6,650 bases of DNA from Oscillospiraceae bacterium (GTDB lineage Bacteria; Bacillota; Clostridia; Oscillospirales; CAG-272), in contig WREN01000130.1 in assembly GCA_009779295.1 (NCBI GenBank), positions 1 through 6,650 on the forward strand. Reading direction: 5' to 3'. Every line of letters starts with the position of its first letter. Position 1 is the stretch's first letter. Made by a program: the position numbers and the translations under genes. Positions 1 through 5,461 of this stretch are shown here, in pieces. Under the pieces are notes generated by a model, which was not told where the DNA came from, did no database searches, and worked only from the letters and a program-made list of their open reading frames with translations.

Positions 1-2
1 AC

Positions 3-134
3 GAATATGAATGTACGCGCGTCGGCAATCAAAAAGATGATTGCGCTTATCACAGAGTTTTTGAGGATATAAATAAAAAAATAGCGGCTGAACTCGATAA
101 AATCACATTTGATATGTTGCTGGATAAAAATTAA
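3..134 (+). CDS. 3' end of an unrecognised protein gene
   Basis: An open frame runs from the left edge to a TAA at 132-134 and encodes 43 residues ending in ITFDMLLDKN. The fragment is charged, has two cysteines (in ECT and DDCAY) and a predicted helical Lys/Glu-rich tail. This frame has protein-like composition and codon use similar to the following gene, whereas frame 1 stops at 70-72. I do not recognise the family from such a short C-terminus. It ends 23 bases before the rubrerythrin start with no terminator hairpin between them, so the two genes may be cotranscribed. The N-terminus lies outside the window. Confidence 0.55.
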   Translation, partial: EYECTRVGNQKDDCAYHRVFEDINKKIAAELDKITFDMLLDKN

Positions 135-157
135 AATATTATGGAGGTAAAAAAAGT

Positions 158-706
158 ATGAAAAAATTTAAATGCGGCGTTTGCGGATATATTTATGAAG
201 GAGAAAAGGCTCCGGAAAAATGCCCGCAATGCGGAGCGCCCGCTTCGAAATTCGTTGAAGTAGTAGAAGGCGGAGCAGTAACATACGCGTGCGACCATGT
301 TGTAGGAAGCGCAAAAGGTATAGATGCGGAAGTAATCGAAGGCTTAAAAGCTAATTTCGCGGGCGAATGTACGGAAGTAGGAATGTATCTCGCGATGAGC
401 CGTCAGGCGGACAGGGAAGGTTATCCGGAAATCGCGGAGGCTTACAAGCGTTACGCGTTCGAGGAAGCTGAACACGCGGCGAAATTCGCTGAATTGCTCG
501 GTGAAGTTGTGAATGCCGACACGAAATACAACTTGGAATTGAGAGCCGCGGCTGAACACGGCGCTTGCCAAGGCAAAACCGATCTCGCTGTACTCGCTAA
601 GAAATTGAATCTCGACGCTATCCACGACACAGTACATGAAATGGCGAAAGATGAAGCAAGACACGGCAGAGGCTTCAAAGGATTACTCGACAGATTTTTC
701 TCTTGA
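158..706 (+). CDS. rbr: Reverse rubrerythrin (rubredoxin-like domain followed by diiron ferritin-like domain)
   Basis: A cytoplasmic non-haem iron peroxidase-type protein that, in anaerobes, reduces hydrogen peroxide using electrons from rubredoxin or NADH-dependent reductases. Residues 1-35 form a rubredoxin-like Fe(Cys)4 site with C6-x2-C9 and C22-x2-C25. A four-helix ferritin-like domain follows, with candidate diiron ligands E70 (and E73), E103-x2-H106 in EEAEH, E133, and E166-x2-H169 in DEARH. The iron-sulfur knuckle domain comes first, so this is the 'reverse' arrangement described in Clostridium acetobutylicum, opposite to classical rubrerythrin. At 182 residues it appears complete. 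The start is fixed by a strong GGAGGT at 143-148, 9 bases ahead of the ATG. No terminator follows: the stop codon TGA lies inside the -35 box of the next promoter. A peroxide-responsive control is common for this family, but no operator is evident here. Confidence 0.95.
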   Translation: MKKFKCGVCGYIYEGEKAPEKCPQCGAPASKFVEVVEGGAVTYACDHVVGSAKGIDAEVIEGLKANFAGECTEVGMYLAMSRQADREGYPEIAEAYKRYAFEEAEHAAKFAELLGEVVNADTKYNLELRAAAEHGACQGKTDLAVLAKKLNLDAIHDTVHEMAKDEARHGRGFKGLLDRFFS

Positions 707-731
707 CAGAATCTAAATCTTATGGTACAAT
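703..731 (+). promoter_or_regulatory. Sigma-A-type promoter for the TPP riboswitch-thiT transcript
   Basis: A perfect -35 TTGACA (703-708), a 17-base spacer and -10 TACAAT (726-731), with the extended -10 dinucleotide TG at 723-724. The predicted transcription start is near 738, a few bases ahead of the riboswitch P1 stem. The -35 overlaps the TGA stop codon (704-706) of the rubrerythrin gene. The match and spacing are seen directly; activity is inferred. Confidence 0.85.
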
Positions 732-744
732 AATACAAACCGCA

Positions 745-845
745 TATAATCAGGGGTGCTGATAATTGAATCGGCTGAGATGAGCAGTAATACTGCGCGA
801 ACCCTTCAAACCTGATATGGATAATACCGGCGCAGGGAGATTGTA
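745..845 (+). promoter_or_regulatory. TPP riboswitch (THI element) aptamer
   Basis: The conserved THI-box blocks occur in order: GGGGTGC (753-759), CTGAGATGA (775-783), ACCCTT (801-806), ACCTGATATGGATAATACC (810-828) and GCAGGGA (832-838). P1 can be drawn between 745-751 and 839-845. P2 pairs GGGT (754-757) with ACCC (801-804). A variable P3 hairpin is formed by GCAGT (784-788) and ACTGC (792-796). In this family the CTGAGA block contacts the pyrimidine ring of thiamine pyrophosphate, and the other arm binds the pyrophosphate. It sits directly upstream of an intrinsic terminator and of thiT, so thiamine pyrophosphate excess should shut off thiamine uptake. Confidence 0.97.
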
Positions 846-874
846 ATTTTTAACATTTTTACTTATGATAAAAT

Positions 875-911
875 ATTACCGCGCCTAAAAAAGATGCGGT
901 AATTTTTATTT
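875..911 (+). terminator. Riboswitch-controlled intrinsic terminator in the thiT leader
   Basis: An 8-bp stem ATTACCGC (875-882) / GCGGTAAT (896-903) with a 13-base loop is followed by a U-rich tract (903-911, broken by one A). It lies between the TPP aptamer and the Shine-Dalgarno sequence of thiT (GAGGAG, 912-917), which is the usual layout for transcriptional control. An alternative pairing is possible between GGCGC (829-833) in the aptamer 3' part and GCGCC (881-885) at the terminator 5' arm and loop. That could act as antiterminator when TPP is absent. The hairpin is seen; the switching is inferred. Confidence 0.8.
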
Positions 912-929
912 GAGGAGAAAAAATTAAAA

Positions 930-1595
930 ATGAAAAAAATTAGGACATTAGTCGAATGTGCAGTTTTAATTGCATTAGCAACAGTTTTATCAGTTATTAA
1001 AATTTACGAAGCGCCGCTCGGAGGTTCCGTGACTTTATTCTCAATGGTACCGATAATATTGATCTCGTTCCGCCACGGAATCAAATGGGGTTTGGGTTCC
1101 GGTTTCGTTTATTCCGTGATCCAGCTATTGCTTGGATTGAAAAACGTGATGTACGTGCCGGGCGCAGTAGGGATTATATTGTGCATATTGCTTGATTATA
1201 TACTGCCGTTTACGTTGCTGGGGCTGGCGGGGATATCCCACCTGTCACCTGCGGGTGACATCCCCCCTTTGGCAAGGGAGGGAAAGAACAAATTTATTTT
1301 CCCTTCCCTTGCCAAAGGGTGGGGGACCGTCCGCAGACGGTGGGGGGATTCCGTACTCCGCGTATTCTTCGTCTGTATCCTCCGCTACCTCTGCCACGTA
1401 TTGAGCGGAGCTGTAGTCTGGTACGAACTAACGAAAGCGGGCGGATGGAACGATTTAGTTATGCAAACCGGAATGTGGATGTACTCGATAATTTACAATA
1501 CCTCATACATGCTGCCCGAAACCGTTATAACATTGATCGGCACTCCGATAATATTAAAATTAACATTTATTAAAAAATTTAGGCTTGACAAGTAA
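930..1595 (+). CDS. thiT: Thiamine transporter substrate-binding subunit ThiT (ECF type), carrying an in-frame palindromic insertion
   Basis: The membrane S component of an energy-coupling-factor transporter that binds thiamine and works with a shared ATPase/T-subunit module encoded elsewhere. The family hallmarks are visible: an N-terminal helix, GGSVTLFSMVPIILISFRHG (about 31-50), LLDY (87-90), the RYLCHVLSGAVVW segment (152-164) and WMYSIIYN (183-190). H156, W164, Y185 and N190 keep the mutual spacing (8 between His and Trp, 5 between Tyr and Asn) that I recall for the thiamine-binding residues of Lactococcus lactis ThiT. Residues about 102-140 are unusual: Pro/Arg/Gly-rich, hydrophilic and encoded by a nested palindrome at 1235-1349. 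They lie in the loop between the predicted fourth and fifth membrane helices. The frame is intact across it, giving 221 residues against the usual ~180-200. The ATG at 930 follows GAGGAG (912-917) at a longish 12-base spacing. Expression is controlled by the upstream TPP riboswitch. The transporter may still function; that is not proven by sequence. Confidence 0.93.
   Translation: MKKIRTLVECAVLIALATVLSVIKIYEAPLGGSVTLFSMVPIILISFRHGIKWGLGSGFVYSVIQLLLGLKNVMYVPGAVGIILCILLDYILPFTLLGLAGISHLSPAGDIPPLAREGKNKFIFPSLAKGWGTVRRRWGDSVLRVFFVCILRYLCHVLSGAVVWYELTKAGGWNDLVMQTGMWMYSIIYNTSYMLPETVITLIGTPIILKLTFIKKFRLDK
1235..1349 (+). repeat. Nested palindromic repeat element inserted in frame in thiT
   Basis: The central stem pairs CCCTTTGGCAAGGGA (1265-1279) perfectly with TCCCTTGCCAAAGGG (1305-1319). 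It extends with GGGAAA (1280-1285) / TTTCCC (1298-1303) across one bulged T, leaving a 12-base A/T-rich loop. On the left sits a hairpin TGTCACC-TGCG-GGTGACA (1243-1260), on the right ACCGTC-CGCA-GACGGT (1326-1341); the two tetraloops are reverse complements of each other. Runs of C (1262-1267) and G (1321-1325, 1342-1347) and the ends ATCCC / GGGAT (1235-1239, 1345-1349) close the structure, so the whole element is one large imperfect palindrome. G/C-rich blocks contrast with the A/T-rich surroundings. It encodes a peptide containing DIPPLAREG and RRWGDS. I recall similar peptides recurring in unrelated proteins of anaerobic Firmicutes, which would fit a dispersed, non-autonomous mobile repeat. 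Only one copy is visible here. Confidence 0.85.
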
Positions 1596-1613
1596 CTATA
1601 TTTGTAGTAAAAT
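1585..1613 (+). promoter_or_regulatory. Sigma-A-type promoter for the lipoprotein gene
   Basis: A perfect -35 TTGACA (1585-1590), a 17-base spacer and -10 TAAAAT (1608-1613). Transcription should start near 1620, about 22 bases ahead of the lipoprotein ATG. The -35 lies inside the last codons of thiT (stop TAA 1593-1595). No terminator is seen between thiT and this promoter, so read-through from the riboswitch transcript is also possible. Confidence 0.82.
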
Positions 1614-1641
1614 ATAAATACAAATATTTGGGGGTGCCGTC

Positions 1642-3630
1642 ATGAAAAACAAAATTATATTTTTAATGGTATTATTGCTGATAGTATTATTAACCGGATG
1701 CCGCGATGATAACTATGATGATGAATTAATCGAAGCGGAATTTGTCCCGACCACCGTTCGAAAATTAACGAACGTCTACAAAACGGTGCAAATTGATGTG
1801 CCCGAAAGAATGGATTCGAATTTTTTACTGCGCGACAACTTGATATATTTGTTGAGCGGCAACGTTTTGATCTCGTGGGATTTGAATGGGTATATCGTCG
1901 ATGAAAAAGTAATACCCGATCCGGTTAATCATATAGCGGTATGTTCGGGCGGCGAGTACGTTATAGTCAGCGGAACATCTTTGATTAAAGAATCCGTATT
2001 TTCAATTGATTTAAAGAAAAATATCAACGGGTTATTCGTCGACAAAAAAGACAATATCTATGTGTATACGCAGAATGAAATATTCGTGTATTGGCCCGAC
2101 GGTGAAGAGATGTATAATGTTTCGGTTCCCGGGATGATATTCAAACTTACCGAAGGCTTCGACGGAAAAATAATAATCGATACGGGCAATTATTATTTTT
2201 TGGATACAAGCAAGCGCGCGCTATCGGATTGTTATTTCATGCCGAAACTCGTTTACGAAAACAATTACGAAGTGTTTTTTGGCGGCGGATATGACTTTTA
2301 TATGCGAGACGATATGGCGTTATACGGCTATTCGCGCATGGAAGGCGGACAAACTAAAATCGTTGATTTTATCAACTCCGATGTAAATGTTTTTAAAATA
2401 GCCGCCATAAACGTTCTTTCCTATGATAAAATAATATTAATTTACAGTGACACCACAGTTGATTTATTGATACGCTCGCCTGAAGGGATACCGAATAAAA
2501 CGATTCTCAAAGCCGCCGCGTTTGGCATAGATGAATTTCTGGTAACGAAAATTATCGATTTTAATTTACATAATCCTTTTGTGCGTATAGCTTTGACGGA
2601 TTATTCAAAGTATAAAAATTTTGATATTGAAAATTATGGGCTGCACATTTTAGACAGGGAAGTTGCGGCGGGAGATATTCCGGATATTTTCATATCGAAC
2701 GAATTTCTGAATCTCGATAAGTATGTCGTTGACGGCGTTCTTCTCGATTTATCAGCGCGTACAGGCATGATCGGTTTCATTAAAAGCATAATATCTGCGC
2801 TTTACGACGAGGGAATTTATGAACTTCCTGTTGAATTCAGCATGGAAGCGTTGATCGGCAAAACGAAAAATGTCGGCGAAAATTTAAACTGGTCGATATA
2901 TACTCCGATGAAAAATGTGAGATTGTTAGGGAATGGCAGTAGTTTTAATTTAAAATTTTTAATTCTTGCGGATTTTAGAAGTTTTGTAGGTGCTAATTTA
3001 GATCCGCCTGTACACTTTACGGCAAGTAATTATTTTGAAAGCATTTTGGAATTTAATCATAATCTTGCCGTACTTTACCTAAAAGAATACTCCGGTGATG
3101 CTACTCCTGAACAATATATAGACGATGAAGTATTATTTTATGCAATGACTTTGAATAATTTCTCCGATTATTTGGCGGCAAAAGAAATATTCGGCGGCGA
3201 TGAAATAACTATCAAAGGTTATCCGAATCAGATTCATGACGGAATTATCCTCGATATAAAAAAGAGTTACGCGATAGCTAAAACTTGCGCGGATATTGAA
3301 AACGCATGGGATTTTCTCTTGACTTTATTTGACAACAATTACGAATATAAATACTGGCCGGCGACAAAATCCGGGTTTAATAAAATATTTGAGTTTGAAA
3401 ATGAAGAAAATGTTGAATACATGGAAAAATTTTTCGATGTGTTTACACCTGAAGTACCGGAAGATGAAATAATAGAAGTATATTATAGTTTGAACACAGA
3501 AAAACGTTATCACGCTTCGTTTGTATATGATATTATTGCTAAGAACAGCGACGGGTCATTTAACCGTACTGCGAATTTAGTTCAATGGCAGGTGTCGCTC
3601 TATTTCGCGAAATATAAATTATTTTCGTAA
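1642..3630 (+). CDS. Lipoprotein with propeller-like N-terminal half and solute-binding-protein-like C-terminal half
   Basis: The N-terminus is a signal peptide with lipobox LTGC (17-20), so C20 is expected to be lipidated and the protein anchored outside the membrane; acidic residues follow. Residues about 40-275 consist of short beta-rich blocks (for example NLIYLLSGNVLISWDLNG, DNIYVYTQNEIFVYW), resembling WD/Kelch-like propeller blades without a clear repeat signature. From about 285 the sequence resembles extracellular solute-binding proteins of the sugar-ABC type: NKTILKAAAFG (285-295), a DFN..NPFVRIALTDYSKY stretch, GDIPDIFIS (344-352), VDGVLLDLSA, and a late segment on CADIENAWDFLLTLF. 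This two-part architecture is frequent in Clostridia lipoproteins, as I recall. No permease or ATPase gene is adjacent, so it may be an orphan binding or sensing protein. GGGGGTG (1630-1636) is the ribosome binding site. The gene precedes the surface-protein cluster but that cluster has its own promoter. The exact ligand is unknown. Confidence 0.75.
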   Translation: MKNKIIFLMVLLLIVLLTGCRDDNYDDELIEAEFVPTTVRKLTNVYKTVQIDVPERMDSNFLLRDNLIYLLSGNVLISWDLNGYIVDEKVIPDPVNHIAVCSGGEYVIVSGTSLIKESVFSIDLKKNINGLFVDKKDNIYVYTQNEIFVYWPDGEEMYNVSVPGMIFKLTEGFDGKIIIDTGNYYFLDTSKRALSDCYFMPKLVYENNYEVFFGGGYDFYMRDDMALYGYSRMEGGQTKIVDFINSDVNVFKIAAINVLSYDKIILIYSDTTVDLLIRSPEGIPNKTILKAAAFGIDEFLVTKIIDFNLHNPFVRIALTDYSKYKNFDIENYGLHILDREVAAGDIPDIFISNEFLNLDKYVVDGVLLDLSARTGMIGFIKSIISALYDEGIYELPVEFSMEALIGKTKNVGENLNWSIYTPMKNVRLLGNGSSFNLKFLILADFRSFVGANLDPPVHFTASNYFESILEFNHNLAVLYLKEYSGDATPEQYIDDEVLFYAMTLNNFSDYLAAKEIFGGDEITIKGYPNQIHDGIILDIKKSYAIAKTCADIENAWDFLLTLFDNNYEYKYWPATKSGFNKIFEFENEENVEYMEKFFDVFTPEVPEDEIIEVYYSLNTEKRYHASFVYDIIAKNSDGSFNRTANLVQWQVSLYFAKYKLFS

Positions 3631-3636
3631 AAGCTA

Positions 3637-3665
3637 TTGCAAAGTTCCGCGATATATGGTATATT
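3637..3665 (+). promoter_or_regulatory. Promoter for the three-gene surface-protein operon
   Basis: -35 TTGCAA (3637-3642), a 17-base spacer, extended -10 TGG followed by TATATT (3660-3665). The -10 region TATGGTATATT closely resembles the TATGGTACAAT of the thiT promoter. It begins 7 bases after the lipoprotein stop codon, and the expected start is near 3672. No comparable promoter is seen in the 32-base gap before the second surface gene or before the third, so one transcript for all three is likely. Confidence 0.75.
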
Positions 3666-3699
3666 AAAAGTGTAAAAAAAATTAAAGGAGTAGAGAATC

Positions 3700-4575
3700 A
3701 TGAAAAAATTTTTAATGGCAATTTTATTAGTTACCCTTATTTGTTCTTTAAGTTTTAATTTAACAGCAAAAACAGCCGAGGAAACGTTTATTTTGTTCAT
3801 TGAAGCCGAAGATTGCGTGATGGACGGATACTGGGTCGTTGACGGTAACGCCGGTGCGGTCGGCAAAATGATAACCTGCGACACAGCTAATGATCAGAAG
3901 TTTACCGTTAATTTCAACCTTCCAGCCGATGGAAAATATACGGTTTGGTTCAAAGTATGGCATAGAAGCCCAGGCGGTACTGATGAAAACTCGGTTTTCT
4001 TTGATTATAACGGAGAAACGCATGTTTTCGACTGGGATGAGGATGCAGGAACCACGAACTCTGATTATTTCATGCTGCAAAGATGGTATTGGGCTCAAAT
4101 ATGCAGACGCGGGTCAGAACCGCTTGCAAACGGTTGGTCCGAATGGGGCGAAGCAAACAGTCAATGCCGCCATACTCCTGTTATTATGGATCTGAAAGCA
4201 GGAGCAAATTCCATTACTTTCACAGCACGCGAACCGGGTCACTTTATAGACCAGATCATTATTACGGATAACCTCGACTATAACCCCGCGGACGTTCCGG
4301 GCAACAACACGTACATATGCACATTCTGTAATTTGCCGCACTTTGAAAAAGAACCTTACGCGGATTTCGGAAAAACTCCGGAGCAATACTGGAATGCACA
4401 ATTTGTTGTGGAAGTAGTTGAAGAACCTGCTGATGCTGCTGATATCCAAGAAGCAGTAACCCTTCCGGCTACCGTTACGCCGACTGCGCCGCAAACCGCA
4501 GATTTAATTATAATTTCATTGGTCGCACTTGGATTATCAGCCGGCATTATATCCCGCCGCAGAAAAGGTAAATAA
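3700..4575 (+). CDS. Surface protein 1 of three paralogues: carbohydrate-binding-like domain with PQT-type C-terminal anchor
   Basis: An exported protein of 291 residues. Residues 1-26 are a signal peptide (cleavage likely after A23 or A26). A beta-rich domain follows from about 31 (FIEAEDC) to 200. It has the motifs DGKYTVWFKVW (77-87), WYW (129-131) and REPGHFIDQIIITDNLDYNP (177-196), which are shared with the next two genes. The opening IEAED and the closing G-[no]-I-F-RE..D..IIT pattern recall carbohydrate-binding modules of the CBM6/35 type. Its own features are six cysteines in the mature part (39, 60, 135, 156, 207, 210), including a CTFC pair, which could form disulfides. After a Pro/Thr/Ala linker, the C-terminus has APQTAD (263-268), a hydrophobic stretch (269-285) and RRRKGK. 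That is the layout of a sortase sorting signal, but with A instead of G after T. The start follows AAGGAG (3685-3690). The ligand is not known. Confidence 0.8.
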   Translation: MKKFLMAILLVTLICSLSFNLTAKTAEETFILFIEAEDCVMDGYWVVDGNAGAVGKMITCDTANDQKFTVNFNLPADGKYTVWFKVWHRSPGGTDENSVFFDYNGETHVFDWDEDAGTTNSDYFMLQRWYWAQICRRGSEPLANGWSEWGEANSQCRHTPVIMDLKAGANSITFTAREPGHFIDQIIITDNLDYNPADVPGNNTYICTFCNLPHFEKEPYADFGKTPEQYWNAQFVVEVVEEPADAADIQEAVTLPATVTPTAPQTADLIIISLVALGLSAGIISRRRKGK

Positions 4576-4607
4576 TAAATAATTAAATAATATAGGGGAG
4601 AAGGAAC

Positions 4608-5456
4608 ATGAAATTATTCAAAAAAGCAGCATTTATAATACTGACATTTTTAATTATAGTAATACTGACAATACCGGTCATGGCTTTCACGCAGGGTTTT
4701 AATATGGACGACATCAAAGTAAACCCCGGTGCGAGTATAGCCGTAATTAACGAACCGGAATTATATAACGGAAAAGCATACCAGGGAGATGAACGCGACA
4801 ATGACGGCGCTACGCACTTCGCTACTTTGGACTTTTCGGTTCCGGCAGCCGGAAAATATGCCGTTTGGTTTCTCGTATGGGCAGAGGACGAAGGTTCAAA
4901 CTCATTGTTGATTTCGATCGACGGCGGAGAAATATTCACCTGTGACTATATGGAGTCGGATATACAGCCCAATCCTGAATTTGAATATTATCACGTATGG
5001 TACTGGAGTTGGTTGAACTCAAGACAGGAAATTTTCGACGATAACGAAGGTTTAGGAATGGACGGATATAATGCGTATTTGACGGGGCAGAAAAAGTTTC
5101 TTGATTTGTCAGCTGGCAACCATACGATGAAAATTATAACAAGGGAACCAATGGCGAAATACAACAGCGTGATAATAACTGATGACTTGAATTATGACCC
5201 GAATAACGATCCTTCGGTGCAAGGGGGAAAATTCGACCCTCAAATAGCTTATCCTGATCCTGCTATACTTGCTGCTATCGCCGCTGCTGAAGCTGCCGAA
5301 GCCGCTGCTGCTGAAGAAGCTGCCGCCGCTGAATTAGCTGCTCAAAGTGGTGCAGGTGTGTCAGTAGTTCCGCAGACTTCCGATATGACGATAGTATACA
5401 TAATGGCGTTAATTCTCGGATTAGGTACAATCAAATTAATTAAATTGAAAAGGTGA
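4608..5456 (+). CDS. Surface protein 2 of three paralogues: carbohydrate-binding-like domain, Ala/Glu linker, PQTSD anchor
   Basis: An exported protein of 282 residues with a signal peptide ending VMA26. The domain from about 35 to 200 has AAGKYAVWFLVW (80-91), VWYWSW (130-135) and TREPMAKYNSVIITDDLNYDP (178-198), the same order as in its neighbours. The mature part contains a single cysteine in FTCDY. Residues 219-245 are almost pure Ala with interspersed Glu, encoded by GCT/GCC/GAA triplet runs, and probably form a stalk or wall-spanning helix. The C-terminal signal is VPQTSD (254-259), a hydrophobic stretch and a short basic tail KLIKLKR. PQTSD-type endings are, as I recall, common among Clostridia surface proteins. 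A GGGGAG (4595-4600) ribosome binding site lies 7 bases before the ATG. The gap to gene 1 is 32 bases with no promoter or terminator, and gene 3 begins 5 bases after the stop, so it is the middle gene of the operon. Confidence 0.8.
   Translation: MKLFKKAAFIILTFLIIVILTIPVMAFTQGFNMDDIKVNPGASIAVINEPELYNGKAYQGDERDNDGATHFATLDFSVPAAGKYAVWFLVWAEDEGSNSLLISIDGGEIFTCDYMESDIQPNPEFEYYHVWYWSWLNSRQEIFDDNEGLGMDGYNAYLTGQKKFLDLSAGNHTMKIITREPMAKYNSVIITDDLNYDPNNDPSVQGGKFDPQIAYPDPAILAAIAAAEAAEAAAAEEAAAAELAAQSGAGVSVVPQTSDMTIVYIMALILGLGTIKLIKLKR
5262..5342 (+). repeat. Ala/Glu-coding triplet tract in surface gene 2
   Basis: Twenty-seven consecutive codons are nearly all GCT, GCC or GAA (plus ATA, CTT, ATC, TTA), giving a low-complexity Ala-rich linker with clustered Glu. 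Such imperfect triplet runs can change length by slippage in frame, so linker length may vary between strains. The composition is seen; the variability is inferred. Confidence 0.7.
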
Positions 5457-5457
5457 T
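5451..5457 (+). promoter_or_regulatory. Shine-Dalgarno site deciding the start of surface gene 3
   Basis: AGGTGAT is an exact 7-base complement to the 3' end of 16S rRNA (anti-SD). It spans the stop codon of gene 2 (TGA 5454-5456) and sits 4 bases before an ATG at 5462. Starts at GTG 5453 or ATG 5456 would lie inside or right after the site and lack their own. The ATG at 5462 also gives the MKKFF... N-terminus matching genes 1 and 2. Confidence 0.75.
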
Positions 5458-5461
5458 GAAT

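Noticed and set aside
109..137. Promoter-like TTGATA (109-114), 17-base spacer, TAAAAT (132-137) ahead of the rubrerythrin gene
   Set aside because: The expected transcription start would fall at about 144, inside the GGAGGT ribosome binding site, so a productive transcript is unlikely. It may be chance in A/T-rich DNA.
344..738. Minus-strand open frames opposite the rubrerythrin gene
   Set aside because: They are antisense shadows of a strongly conserved gene and one would cross the thiT promoter; no start signals or protein-like composition.
1235..1349. Palindrome in thiT as an intrinsic terminator or as evidence of a pseudogene
   Set aside because: There is no U tract after any of the hairpins, and the reading frame continues through conserved membrane helices and binding residues to a normal end.
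1192..1573. Alternative-frame open stretches over the second half of thiT
   Set aside because: They have no ribosome binding site, arise from the G/C-rich palindrome lacking stops, and conflict with the conserved ThiT frame.
4114..4939. Minus-strand open frames opposite the surface protein genes
   Set aside because: Composition fits antisense of coding DNA, no ribosome binding sites are seen, and the plus-strand genes are supported by signal peptides and shared motifs.
5453..5461. GTG at 5453 or ATG at 5456 as start of surface gene 3
   Set aside because: Both fall within or directly after the AGGTGAT ribosome binding site; ATG 5462 has proper spacing and matches the N-termini of the paralogues.
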